A stretch of 64,000 bases of DNA from Sphingobacteriaceae bacterium (lineage in GTDB: Bacteria; Bacteroidota; Bacteroidia; Sphingobacteriales; Sphingobacteriaceae): contig JACMJM010000014.1 in the NCBI GenBank assembly GCA_014380615.1, forward strand, positions 62,001 through 126,000. The letters run 5' to 3'. Of the stretch, positions 1 through 8,111 are shown one piece after another (positions within the stretch are counted from its first letter, which is position 1; every line of letters begins with the position of its first letter). A program made the position numbers and the translations under genes. The notes under the pieces were generated by a model, which ran no database searches, was not told where the DNA came from, and worked only from the letters and a program-made list of their open reading frames with translations.

Positions 1-189
1 ATGAAGTATATCGTGAAATTCGAGAAAGGAATCCTTGAGCAAACTTACAAACTTTCAGAAATCGATATGTTAGATGGCGTAAACAGTGTTTTTGAAATTT
101 TAGACGAAGATTTTATAAACGCCGTGGTAAGCCGCTTTGATATAATGGCCCAAGATTTCAAAGCCGCTTATCAGCGTCACGAATATTAG
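1..189 (+). CDS. small protein of unknown function
   Basis: This is a 62-residue acidic ORF whose first in-window codon is the ATG at base 1. The true start may therefore lie outside the window, and the protein could be a C-terminal fragment. It has no signal peptide, membrane segment or Cys/His cluster. It ends about 10 bp before the RNase P RNA gene on the same strand. I do not recognise the family. Coding potential is plausible because the composition is protein-like (many I, D, E, F) and no competing ORF exists. Confidence 0.5.
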   Translation: MKYIVKFEKGILEQTYKLSEIDMLDGVNSVFEILDEDFINAVVSRFDIMAQDFKAAYQRHEY

Positions 190-198
190 CTATCTTTG

Positions 199-588
199 TC
201 TTCACAGGCCGTTCTATCGCTGCCGATGTAAAATCGGGAGAGGAAAGTCCGGGCAACACAGAGCATCTCGCTTCCTAACGGGAAGGATTTCGGTTTAACC
301 GGGAGACGGAAAGTGCCACAGAAAATAAACTACTCTGGTGCAAATCGGAGAAAAGGTGAAAACGTGAGGTAAGAGCTCACGGCCTTGTATGGCGACATAC
401 ATTGCGGTAAACCCCGGGAGTTGAAAGGCCAAATAAGTTCCGAACCAGGAGTTGCTCGCTCCTTAAAAGCGAAAGCTTTTTTTCGGAATGGGTAGGCCGT
501 TAGATGGTGCCGGCAACGGTACTGCCAGATAAATGATAGAAGTTCTGCTTAGGCGGAAAACAAAACCCGGCTTATAAGCCTGTGAAAC
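199..588 (+). ncRNA. rnpB: RNase P RNA (bacterial type A)
   Basis: This is the catalytic RNA of ribonuclease P, which matures tRNA 5' ends. Conserved blocks are visible in order: GAGGAAAGTCCGGGC at 240, ACAGAAAATA at 318, a GCGGTAAACCCCGGGAG block near 405-421, AGATAAATGATAGAAG near 527, and AAACCCGGCTTATAAGCC at 563-580. The ends pair as a P1 stem: TTCACAGGC (201-209) with GCCTGTGAA (578-586). Those ends set the limits to within a few bases. The size of about 390 nt fits the Bacteroidota version. A Rho-independent terminator follows directly. Confidence 0.96.
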
Positions 589-596
589 TTATTTAG

Positions 597-629
597 AGCC
601 CTTTAGAAATGAAGGGCTTTATTATTTTT
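597..629 (+). terminator. Rho-independent terminator of rnpB
   Basis: AGCCCTT (597-603) pairs with AAGGGCT (612-618) around an 8-nt loop. A T-rich tract to about 629 follows. Confidence 0.8.
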
Positions 630-716
630 CTATCCTCCCCTCATAAAACTGTATATATTTGTATACAAATTTCAAACAATTGTTAGCACCTTGCGTTTGA
701 TAGCATAAGAATCACT

Positions 717-2117
717 ATGGCAAAAATTCTAATTGTTGACGACGAGCGCGCTATACGAAATACGTTACGCGAGATACTTGAGTACGAGGATTATGAGGTT
801 GAAGATGTAGATAATGGTGTTGACGGACTCGAAAAAATAAAAAAAGATGATTTTGATTTAGTTCTATGCGACATTAAAATGAATAAAATGGATGGTATGG
901 AGGTGCTTACTGAAGCACTCGCCCTAAAGCCAGACATTCCGTTCATTATGATTTCGGGACACGGAACTATAGAAACAGCCGTTGAGGCAAGTAAAAAAGG
1001 TGCTTATGACTTTATCTCAAAGCCACCTGATCTAAACCGCTTACTGATAACAGTTAGAAATGCGCTCGAACGCGGAAACCTCGTTACCGAAACAAAGGTT
1101 CTTAAAAGAAAAGTAAGTAAAGTACGTGATATGCTTGGCAACTCGCCAGCTATCTCAAAGATAAAAGATACCATCGAAAGGGTTGCCCCTACTGATGCCA
1201 GGGTTTTAATTACTGGTGCGAATGGTAGCGGTAAAGAATTAGTTGCGCGCTGGCTTCACGAAAAATCAAACCGTTCTAACGGGCCGATTATAGAGGTTAA
1301 CTGCGCCGCAATCCCATCTGAGCTAATTGAAAGTGAGCTTTTCGGACACGAAAAAGGATCTTTTACATCTGCTGTAAAACAGCGGATAGGTAAATTTGAA
1401 CAAGCCAGCGGCGGAACTTTATTTCTGGACGAAATTGGTGATATGAGTCTTTCGGCTCAAGCCAAGGTGTTACGTGCGCTTCAGGAAAGTAAAATTACCC
1501 GGGTTGGCGGCGAAAAAGAGATTGATGTTGATGTACGGGTAGTAGCAGCAACAAATAAAGACCTGTTAAAAGAGATCGAAGAAGGCAACTTCAGGATGGA
1601 CTTATTCCATCGCCTGAGTGTTATTCTGATCCATGTACCATCGCTAGCCGAACGGAAAGACGATGTGCCGCTAATTGCTGAAAGTTTTTGTGAAGAAATT
1701 TGCAATGAATACGGCATGCCTACCAAAAAATTTAGTGATGGTGCCATGGATACGCTTAGATCACTGCCGTGGACCGGAAATATCCGGGAATTACGAAATA
1801 TGGTAGAGCGGCTAATTATTTTGAGTGATAAAGTTATTACCGAGGGCGATGTGCGCACTTTCGCCAACCCTTCGGCAACGCAACCTCTTAGTCATGCTAC
1901 AGGTACAACACCCGCTCAAAATCAGTCGTCTTCAACCAATTACGATGAATTCGGCAGCTTCCAGGAGTATAAAGATTATGCTGAAAAAGAGTATATCAAA
2001 TACAAACTCGAAAAAAACAACTGGAATGTTTCTAAAACCGCGGATGATATTGACATCCAGCGAAGCCATCTCTACAGTAAAATAGAGAAATACGGTTTGA
2101 AGCGAAACGAACAATAA
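717..2117 (+). CDS. sigma-54-type (NtrC family) response regulator
   Basis: This 466-residue cytoplasmic transcription activator has three domains. The receiver (about 1-120) has acidic pocket D8/D9 and phosphoacceptor D52. The AAA+ domain (about 140-370) has a Walker A GANGSGKE and a Walker B in GTLFLDEIGDM. A Fis-type helix-turn-helix occupies the last 40 residues. The sigma-54 contact loop, normally GAFTGA, reads GSFTSA here (residues 214-219); the central Thr is kept. The gene stands alone behind rnpB, with no histidine kinase beside it, so its partner kinase is an orphan elsewhere. A strong hairpin terminator follows. The family assignment is firm; its target genes are unknown. Confidence 0.93.
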   Translation: MAKILIVDDERAIRNTLREILEYEDYEVEDVDNGVDGLEKIKKDDFDLVLCDIKMNKMDGMEVLTEALALKPDIPFIMISGHGTIETAVEASKKGAYDFISKPPDLNRLLITVRNALERGNLVTETKVLKRKVSKVRDMLGNSPAISKIKDTIERVAPTDARVLITGANGSGKELVARWLHEKSNRSNGPIIEVNCAAIPSELIESELFGHEKGSFTSAVKQRIGKFEQASGGTLFLDEIGDMSLSAQAKVLRALQESKITRVGGEKEIDVDVRVVAATNKDLLKEIEEGNFRMDLFHRLSVILIHVPSLAERKDDVPLIAESFCEEICNEYGMPTKKFSDGAMDTLRSLPWTGNIRELRNMVERLIILSDKVITEGDVRTFANPSATQPLSHATGTTPAQNQSSSTNYDEFGSFQEYKDYAEKEYIKYKLEKNNWNVSKTADDIDIQRSHLYSKIEKYGLKRNEQ

Positions 2118-2131
2118 AACTAAAATCATAT

Positions 2132-2174
2132 AGCCGGAGCCATACTGAATTGCAGTATGGCTCCGGCTTTTTTG
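2132..2174 (+). terminator. strong hairpin terminator, possibly bidirectional
   Basis: AGCCGGAGCCATACTG (2132-2147) pairs perfectly with CAGTATGGCTCCGGCT (2152-2168, allowing the small AATTG loop). It is followed by TTTTTTG. It lies between convergent genes and may serve both strands. Confidence 0.9.
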
Positions 2175-2186
2175 TTGATACAATTT

Positions 2187-2945
2187 TTAAATTACAATAC
2201 TTCTGTAAAAGACATTGAAGTCGTTTTGGAAATTATTGAAGCCTCCATAAGTATATTCTATTGCATTTACAGAGCTTTGCCCCTCCTTCATCAACAAAAG
2301 CATTCGCTTTAATATGCTCGGATTTTTTTTGATCAAAAAGTATATTACTGCGTACGATATGGAATAAAGGTCTGTACGTTGATTAAGATCGTGCCACTGA
2401 TTATCAGCAAGGTTTATGTGGCGGTACAAATCAAGTGAGGATTTAGAAACCATTGTTTTCACTGCCTTTAATCTACCGGCATCCGGCGCATACGAAACCC
2501 TATCGCCATCTATCACCATACTGCCGCAAAATTCGGCTATTCCCTCGTTTAACCATCGTGGAGGATTGTTCAGGTTATGGCTTAAAAAACAATGGCTCAT
2601 TTCATGAATCACTGTACTAAGGTATCCCGAACGCCTCAGTACAAAACTTTCATCTAAAGAGGGAGTATAAAATCCCACCACATTATGCAGTCCCGAGTAG
2701 TTTTTTTGAACCTTTTTAAAAGATGCGGCACCCAGTATAGTCACTTTTACAACCAGACTGTCGTTATCCCGTGTGTTAAATAGGTTGTTATAGAGGTCTT
2801 TCTCAAACCTGCTGATCTTTCTAATTTCAATAATATCACTCTCTGAAACCTTTCCATCACTATTTTCTATCCTTATTTTTTGCGCAAAGCAATTAACCGC
2901 TAAAATCAAAAAACACGGTAAAAACAAAAGGGATCTGGTTCTCAT
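2187..2945 (-). CDS. secreted gluzincin-like metalloprotease (peptidase MA-like)
   Basis: This 252-residue protein has a cleavable signal peptide, with a hydrophobic core LLFLPCFLILAVNCF ending in AQ around residue 22. It is therefore exported. Near residue 115-120 it carries the zinc motif HEMSH. About 20 residues later comes WLNEGIAEF, the third-ligand glutamate region typical of the peptidase MA-like/gluzincin fold (helix HExxH plus NExxAE). The substrate is unknown. The gene sits 27 bp downstream of the sirtuin gene on the same strand, which may mean co-transcription without implying shared function. Confidence in the fold is good; actual peptidase activity is inferred. Confidence 0.75.
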   Translation of the reverse strand: MRTRSLLFLPCFLILAVNCFAQKIRIENSDGKVSESDIIEIRKISRFEKDLYNNLFNTRDNDSLVVKVTILGAASFKKVQKNYSGLHNVVGFYTPSLDESFVLRRSGYLSTVIHEMSHCFLSHNLNNPPRWLNEGIAEFCGSMVIDGDRVSYAPDAGRLKAVKTMVSKSSLDLYRHINLADNQWHDLNQRTDLYSISYAVIYFLIKKNPSILKRMLLLMKEGQSSVNAIEYTYGGFNNFQNDFNVFYRSIVI

Positions 2946-2972
2946 ATAAAATGTGTTTCCAATTTAGGAAAA

Positions 2973-3665
2973 CTATTCAAAATCACGTAAAAGATCGTTT
3001 ACCAATTGAGGGACAGCTTTACCGGCCCTACCATTTATAACTCTTAAATTATTCGCGTTCACAGCGGGTGAGTTAGGATCAACGATTATTTTTTGAGAAG
3101 AATATGGAACAAAATTAATTAGTCCGGCAGCCGGATAAACAGCTAAAGAAGTACCGATAACGATAAAAATATCGGATTTCGACGCTATAGCAGCCGCTTT
3201 TTCAATCATCGGGACAGATTCACCGAACCACACTACATGCGGTCGAAGCTGAGAACCTAGCTCGCAGGTTTCGCCCATGTTTAGTTCCCATCCGGCAATA
3301 TCATAAACCAATTTCGGATTGATATCCGACTGTGATTTTGTAATTATACCATGCAGGTGAATGATGTTGGACGACCCTGCCCTCTCGTGCAGGTTATCTA
3401 TATTTTGAGTAATTACCGTTACATCAAATTTATCCTCAAGCAATCTTAACGCATAATGTGCCGGATTAGGCTCTGCTCCAAGAACATCCTTTCTTCGCAT
3501 ATTATAAAAGTCTTGCACCATTGATGGATTCCTCTCCCATGCCTCGGGGGTAGCTACATCATAAACATTATATCCTTCCCATAATCCATCCGAATCACGA
3601 AAGGTTTTCAGGCCGCTCTCGGCAGAAACGCCCGCACCCGTTAATACAACTATTTTGGTTTTCAC
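2973..3665 (-). CDS. cobB: Sir2-family NAD-dependent protein deacylase
   Basis: This 230-residue cytoplasmic enzyme would remove acyl groups from protein lysines using NAD. Visible motifs are the NAD-binding GAGVSAESGLKTFR, QNIDNLHERAG, catalytic LHG, the RPHVVWFGE block and IGTSLAVYPAAG. FYNMRR contains the Tyr-x-x-Arg pair that marks class III (desuccinylase/demalonylase-type) sirtuins. The structural zinc site is missing: the stretch between LHG and RPHVVWFGE has only one Cys where four are usual. This shortens the small domain but leaves the catalytic residues intact. The start is the ATG at 3665, just inside the Rossmann strand. Confidence 0.92.
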   Translation of the reverse strand: MKTKIVVLTGAGVSAESGLKTFRDSDGLWEGYNVYDVATPEAWERNPSMVQDFYNMRRKDVLGAEPNPAHYALRLLEDKFDVTVITQNIDNLHERAGSSNIIHLHGIITKSQSDINPKLVYDIAGWELNMGETCELGSQLRPHVVWFGESVPMIEKAAAIASKSDIFIVIGTSLAVYPAAGLINFVPYSSQKIIVDPNSPAVNANNLRVINGRAGKAVPQLVNDLLRDFE

Positions 3666-3729
3666 TTATCTTACTATAATCAAATATACATCTCATCAAC
3701 AATTACTTAATTTTCTGTGTTAAAATAAA

Positions 3730-3987
3730 ATGGAAGTAAACAATCAAACCGCGAATAATTCAAAGCCAGGGCCATCATTTTTTATTGAAGCAGCAATAGA
3801 TGAAAGAGGGCCTCAGCAATTAGAAATTATTCCGTCCTTTCATCAGTATCTGGTGTACAGCGAGGGCAATATGTGTGCTTGCATTCAGCTGAATGATGAG
3901 GGCGAATGGGAACTGATTGACGGGCAATTTAGCAACGGCGTGGTTCGGATCATCGGACAGGAAATTATGCGGGTTCGGAGAACTTAA
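3730..3987 (+). CDS. conserved-looking small protein of unknown function
   Basis: This 85-residue soluble protein has no signal peptide or membrane segment. The N-terminal 15 residues are polar (Asn/Thr/Ser) and probably disordered. The rest alternates hydrophobic and charged residues, as in a small beta-rich domain, with QYLVYSEGNMCACIQL near the middle. It is divergently transcribed from the sirtuin gene with a 64-bp gap and lies 39 bp ahead of the SGNH hydrolase gene. I do not recognise the family. Confidence 0.6.
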   Translation: MEVNNQTANNSKPGPSFFIEAAIDERGPQQLEIIPSFHQYLVYSEGNMCACIQLNDEGEWELIDGQFSNGVVRIIGQEIMRVRRT

Positions 3988-4026
3988 ATCAAATCGCTTT
4001 TTTATTTTTTTTAAATATCTTGCTGA

Positions 4027-4788
4027 ATGAAAACCAGTAATTCAAGCCGGAGAGACTTTATAAGCAAAGTGGCTATCGGCAGCATCGGTGCTTTAAGTAT
4101 CCCCAATATTCTTCTATCTGCCGAAGCAGAAAAGAAACCTAAAAGAATTTCGATCAACACGGGAGACACTATCCTCTTTCAGGGCGATTCTATTACCGAC
4201 GCAGGCCGCTCACGCACCGACATGGGCTCAAATACCCAAAAAGGATTTGGCGGAGGATATGCTTTTTTGGCCGCGGCAGAACTATTAAACGCCTATCCGG
4301 AAAAAAAACTTAAAATCTATAACAGAGGTGTAAGCGGAAATAAAGTTCATCAATTAGCAGAACGCTGGGAGATAGACGCCCTTAACCTAAAGCCTACTAT
4401 TATAAGTATCCTGATAGGAGTTAACGACTACTGGCACCTTGTAAAAAACGGATATAAAGGAACTTTAGAAATTTATAGAAATGATTACCGTGCATTGCTT
4501 CAACGAACTAAAGAAAAACTCCCTGATGTTAAATTTATAATCGGCGAACCCTTTGCAATTATGGGATCTGCTGTAGATAAAAGCTGGTTCCCTCCATTTG
4601 GAGAATACCAAAACGCATCACAGGAAATCGCTAAAGAATTTAATGCTGTATTTATCCCTTACCAGAAGATTTTTGATAAGGCATTGGAAATTGCTCCCGG
4701 TTCATACTGGGCTCCGGATGGAGTGCATCCAACAATGGCCGGTGCAAAGTTGATGGCCGATGCCTGGTTAGAGGCGGTGAAAAGATAG
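4027..4788 (+). CDS. exported SGNH/GDSL-type hydrolase (lipase/esterase family)
   Basis: This 253-residue protein has a Tat-like leader (SRRDFISKV followed by a hydrophobic stretch to about residue 33), implying export in a folded state. The SGNH blocks are in order: GDSITDAGR (block I serine), GVSGNKV (Gly), IGVNDYW (Asn) and APDGVHPTMAG (Asp/His dyad near residue 230). The length is normal for the family. The likely role is ester hydrolysis, for example removing acetyl groups from carbohydrate; the substrate is not evident. A long palindrome follows the stop. Confidence 0.88.
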   Translation: MKTSNSSRRDFISKVAIGSIGALSIPNILLSAEAEKKPKRISINTGDTILFQGDSITDAGRSRTDMGSNTQKGFGGGYAFLAAAELLNAYPEKKLKIYNRGVSGNKVHQLAERWEIDALNLKPTIISILIGVNDYWHLVKNGYKGTLEIYRNDYRALLQRTKEKLPDVKFIIGEPFAIMGSAVDKSWFPPFGEYQNASQEIAKEFNAVFIPYQKIFDKALEIAPGSYWAPDGVHPTMAGAKLMADAWLEAVKR

Positions 4789-4790
4789 AT

Positions 4791-4833
4791 TTTTAAGCAT
4801 ACCAAAAGTTCGGAACTTTTGGTATGCTTAAAA
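4791..4833. terminator. perfect 21-bp-arm palindrome, probable bidirectional terminator
   Basis: The left arm 4791-4811 and right arm 4813-4833 are exact reverse complements around a single G. The centre reads AAGTTCGGAACTT. Poly-T-like ends on both strands (TTTTAAGC and its mirror) fit a factor-independent terminator for the SGNH hydrolase gene. Confidence 0.7.
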
Positions 4834-4860
4834 CTAATAAAGGCTCCTGATTTGCAATTC

Positions 4861-4945
4861 TAAACCCGATTGAACTGGAAAGCCCGAAGTGTGCGGGATA
4901 AGTGCTTTGGCGGACTTGAAAGGGAAAGCGGGACTGAAGCACCTA
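4861..4945. other. structured intergenic element, possible dispersed repeat
   Basis: No ORF is present. The stretch is richer in G than its surroundings and can fold. GCCCG (4882-4886) pairs with CGGG(A) (4894-4898). GTGCTT (4902-4907) pairs with AAGCAC (4937-4942), enclosing GGCGGACTTG and AAAGCGGGACTG, which resemble each other. It may be an extragenic repeat family or a small RNA. Nothing in the sequence settles which. Confidence 0.35.
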
Positions 4946-4974
4946 TGAAAGCCCTAAGCACCTTTCCAAAAAAT

Positions 4975-5223
4975 TTACTGCATCTTTCGGCTATAGATAC
5001 TTTTATTCGCGTCTTCCACGGTTATAAACGTATAAGCATCTAATATTTCCTCAAATTGATCGTCATCATCCCATACGGGGATTATATTTTTCAGGTGATT
5101 AATCGTTAGAAACGCGTTAATCGCAGCTATTCTTTCGGGCTCAAGCGACGCGATTCCGGTTATTGAAACGCCAATCTGTACGGCTGTGGTTGTATCGTGT
5201 GATATTAAGAACAGTTGTTTCAT
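4975..5223 (-). CDS. small acidic protein of unknown function
   Basis: The ORF is open from a GTG at 5265, but the ATG at 5223 gives a better N-terminus (MKQLFLISHDTTTAVQIGV) and a protein of 82 residues. No signal peptide or membrane helix is clear. An acidic patch WDDDDQFEEILDAY lies in the second half. It is divergent from the SRPBCC gene. I do not recognise the family. Confidence 0.5.
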   Translation of the reverse strand: MKQLFLISHDTTTAVQIGVSITGIASLEPERIAAINAFLTINHLKNIIPVWDDDDQFEEILDAYTFITVEDANKSIYSRKMQ

Positions 5224-5331
5224 ACACATCATAAAACGACTTTCTAATAAGAGTGTTTGCTCCACTTTAATAAAAATTTAGCTAACTATTTCGGGATAAA
5301 GTTGTTACTCTGTTATAAAATCTATGAAATT

Positions 5332-6075
5332 ATGCTTGAAACACTAACAACTAAAGTAAATGAATCTTTGAAAGGTTCATTTCTTGAACCGAAAGACGCC
5401 GAAAACGTAAATACAACCGAACGCTTAATTTCAATTGCCGCAGGTACTTATATTCTCTATAAAGGAGTAAAACAGATTTTCAGCCACCCTTTTATAGGCT
5501 TGCAGGAAGCAGCGGTTGGAGGGATATTATTATATCGTGGTGCTACAGGCTTTTGCCCTATTTACAATAAAATCGGTAAAGACAGCACTGATTTGCAGGC
5601 TATCAGAATTTCTGAACGATTTATCGTAGACAGGCCCCGCGACGAAGTTTACAGTTTCTGGAGAAATTTCGAAAATTTGCCAAGATTTATGAAACACCTG
5701 CATGCGGTAACCGAACTGGATGAAACAAAATCTGAATGGAGTGCCAATATTCCAAATGATTTATTGAAGATAAAATGGAAGGCGGAAATTACCCGTGAAG
5801 AACAGAACAGTTACATCGGCTGGCAATCTTTGGAAGGATCGATGATTGATAATGCCGGAAAAGTAGAATTCTCTGATGCGATTAACGGACTTGGAACCGA
5901 GTTAAACGTTGAGATCAATTACTTCCCTCCTGCCGGAAATATTGGTCGCGGGGTGGCTAATCTACTTAATGGCCTGTTTGAAAAAATGGTTCGTGAAGAT
6001 ATTACCAACTTTAAGCATTATGTTGAAGGACAGGAATATCAAACTTATTTGAGTTCACAAAAACAAGAAGTATAA
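5332..6075 (+). CDS. DUF2892 membrane anchor fused to SRPBCC (START-like) domain
   Basis: The reading frame is open from a TTG at 5257, but the ATG at 5332 (MLETLTTKVNES) gives the natural start and 247 residues. Residues about 18-70 form the two-helix DUF2892/YgaP-type membrane domain (NTTERLISIAAG..., GGILLYRGATGFCPIYN). Residues about 90-240 form an SRPBCC ligand-binding domain beginning FIVDRPRDEVYSFWRNFENLPRFM, as in the polyketide cyclase/dehydrase group. This fused architecture is common in stress-related bacterial proteins. The ligand is unknown. Confidence 0.82.
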   Translation: MLETLTTKVNESLKGSFLEPKDAENVNTTERLISIAAGTYILYKGVKQIFSHPFIGLQEAAVGGILLYRGATGFCPIYNKIGKDSTDLQAIRISERFIVDRPRDEVYSFWRNFENLPRFMKHLHAVTELDETKSEWSANIPNDLLKIKWKAEITREEQNSYIGWQSLEGSMIDNAGKVEFSDAINGLGTELNVEINYFPPAGNIGRGVANLLNGLFEKMVREDITNFKHYVEGQEYQTYLSSQKQEV

Positions 6076-6213
6076 AAGGTTGTCTCAAAAGTCGCTGTAG
6101 TCATCTTGAGCCCGTCGAAAGATTGTTGCTACGAAGTCAAAAAGTCCGCCAGCTGGCGGATCAGCCCTGACGCCAAGAATTTAAATGTTGCCGACTTTTG
6201 AGACAGCCTTTTT
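6074..6213. repeat. inverted-repeat spacer (extragenic repeat with terminator-like arms)
   Basis: The arm AAAGGTTGTCTCAAAAGTCG (6075-6094) is the near-exact reverse complement of CGACTTTTGAGACAGCCTTT (6192-6211). Between them lies GTCATCTTGAGCCCGTCGAAAG, the same consensus family as at 12028-12097 and 33938-33985. It separates convergent genes and ends in T7, so it can act as a terminator on both strands. Confidence 0.7.
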
Positions 6214-6693
6214 TTATTTCTTTCCGCAGAATGCCCTAAGCATCCAGGTATTTTTCTCCTTAAACTGCATAAAGCGATTTATCATATCATTAGTACCATC
6301 ATCGCCGTACTCGGAAGTGCTTTCCATAATTTCCCGTTCAATTTCAATCAGGGTAGCAAAGTCTTCTAAAACCGCGTTTACCAATGCAATATCTTCCATT
6401 CCGATAGTATTTATTTCCTGTATCCGGGAAGTGGCGATATATTCTTTATAAGTGCTTAAAGGAGACTTTCCGAGGGTTAAGATTCGCTCCGCAAGCTCAT
6501 CGATAGATTCTACTGCATTGGTGTAAAGTTCTTCGAATTTTACATGCAGGGTAAAAAAGCTCTTGCCTTTTACGTTCCAATGGCAGCCTCTTAATTTTTG
6601 ATAATGAATATGATAATTGGCCAGTAATTCGTTTAACTGATCAACGATAGATTTTACTTTAACTTCTTCAAGACCGATTTCTTCTGCTTTCAT
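6214..6693 (-). CDS. dps: Dps, DNA-protecting ferritin of starved cells
   Basis: This 159-residue four-helix protein forms dodecamers that bind DNA and oxidise and store iron. The family signature CHWNVKGKSFFTLHVKFEEL holds the ferroxidase His near residue 38 and the downstream His/Glu ligands. DELAERILTLG matches the second conserved helix. The length is typical. It stands alone with a 40-bp gap to the NfeD gene upstream and the inverted-repeat terminator downstream. Induction in stationary phase or under peroxide is expected from the family, not shown by the sequence. Confidence 0.93.
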   Translation of the reverse strand: MKAEEIGLEEVKVKSIVDQLNELLANYHIHYQKLRGCHWNVKGKSFFTLHVKFEELYTNAVESIDELAERILTLGKSPLSTYKEYIATSRIQEINTIGMEDIALVNAVLEDFATLIEIEREIMESTSEYGDDGTNDMINRFMQFKEKNTWMLRAFCGKK

Positions 6694-6733
6694 ATTAAAT
6701 TTTTAATAGAAACCAGCCTGGCCTTTTAAAGTT

Positions 6734-8089
6734 TTAAACGACCTTTTTCCTTACAAATACATTATAATTTTCCTGCTTGGTTACAAGCACCTCTGTTCCT
6801 TTTTCAATAAAACCATCTAAAGCCACAGCATCATACCAGGCTCCTTCTACTTCAATTTTTCCGGATGGACGCATATCAGTAGTCGCAACACCTGTTTTTT
6901 CGATGAGATCGATAGTTTGCCTGCCGCTTACATACCCCAGGCCCGAACGCTGTTCATCTTTTAGAACTAAACGTTGAAATGCCGAAGAACGCAATAATGA
7001 CCGGCCGAAAATAACAGATACAACGATGGAAAGAATCATCGACCCCAGTACAAGAATGAAAGCACCGCTTACTTTCTCCGGGCCGGTAAGTGTAAAATCG
7101 AACATATTATTCATAACTAAACTTAAAGCTAAACCTGCTACTACACATAAAATCCCTAATATTCCGGCTACACCGAAACCGGGAATGACGAAAACTTCGA
7201 GAGCAAGAAGTATCAATCCAATGATGAAAAGTCCTATCTCCCAATGTGCCGCCAATCCTTCCATGTACAAAGGCGCGAAATATAACAAAGCAGCCACAAC
7301 CGAAACCAATAAAGCAAACCCTATCCCCGGGCTTTGCATCTCGAAATAAATCCCTCCGATAATCAGTAAAATCAACACGCCGCTTATCGCGGGATTCATA
7401 AGAAAGCTTATTAACCGATCAAGAGGACTAACTTTATGATTTATCAGCTCATAATGCTTAATTTTTTCGGCCCGCAGCACTTCTTGTATGGAAGCCGCTT
7501 CGGCGCTGCAAAAACCCAGCTTTATAGCTTCTCTACTGGTTAAGGTAAGTACCTTCCCCTTTTCAATAACATTTGGAATAACGATATCAGGATCAACGAA
7601 AGCTTCCGCTATTTTAGGATCCCGTCCCTTAGCTTCGGCGGTTGAACGCATCAGGCCCCGCATATACGATTGGTACTTCTCGGGCATAATTTCGCCTTTG
7701 CCGTTAACCACGCTCGCCGCACCTATTCCCGCCCCGCGTTTCATATAAATTTTATCACAGGCAATGGCAATCAACGCTCCGGCGGAGGCGGCGTTATTGT
7801 CGATATAAACAATGGTTTTTATAGGAGAATTAAGTAACGCAGTTCTTATCGAATCGGCAAAATCTACCATTCCTCCGTAGGTATTCATTCTTATTAATAA
7901 AACATCGGCCTTTGATTTTGAGGCGCCTTCAAATGCTTTTTGAGTTAATCGCCATGCAGAGGGGCCTATCTCTTCCTTCATTTCGAAAGTATATACTTTC
8001 ACCTTGGGTTGTGCAAACGCAAACGACTGGATAACAACTGTTAGCATTAACAGTAACGCAGCTCTTAAATGACTTAGGGGATGATTCAT
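6734..8089 (-). CDS. nfeD: NfeD family membrane serine protease
   Basis: This 451-residue protein has a signal peptide (to about residue 27). A ClpP-class serine protease domain (about 30-210) includes TYGGMVDFADSIRTALLNS and the catalytic serine in NNAASAGALIAIACD. Several transmembrane helices follow (about 225-360), then a soluble OB-fold domain at the C-terminus (about 395-451, with GKIEVEGAWYDAV). This is the long NfeD1b type. Related proteins cleave stomatin-like partners, but no stomatin/floA gene is adjacent here. Confidence 0.9.
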   Translation of the reverse strand: MNHPLSHLRAALLLMLTVVIQSFAFAQPKVKVYTFEMKEEIGPSAWRLTQKAFEGASKSKADVLLIRMNTYGGMVDFADSIRTALLNSPIKTIVYIDNNAASAGALIAIACDKIYMKRGAGIGAASVVNGKGEIMPEKYQSYMRGLMRSTAEAKGRDPKIAEAFVDPDIVIPNVIEKGKVLTLTSREAIKLGFCSAEAASIQEVLRAEKIKHYELINHKVSPLDRLISFLMNPAISGVLILLIIGGIYFEMQSPGIGFALLVSVVAALLYFAPLYMEGLAAHWEIGLFIIGLILLALEVFVIPGFGVAGILGILCVVAGLALSLVMNNMFDFTLTGPEKVSGAFILVLGSMILSIVVSVIFGRSLLRSSAFQRLVLKDEQRSGLGYVSGRQTIDLIEKTGVATTDMRPSGKIEVEGAWYDAVALDGFIEKGTEVLVTKQENYNVFVRKKVV

Positions 8090-8098
8090 AAAATAGGT

Positions 8099-8106
8099 TA
8101 ATTTTG
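8099..8106 (+). promoter_or_regulatory. -7 promoter box (TAnnTTTG type)
   Basis: TAATTTTG ends five bases before the ATG at 8112. Transcription would begin at or next to the start codon, so the mRNA is probably leaderless. Confidence 0.5.
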
Positions 8107-8111
8107 AACTG

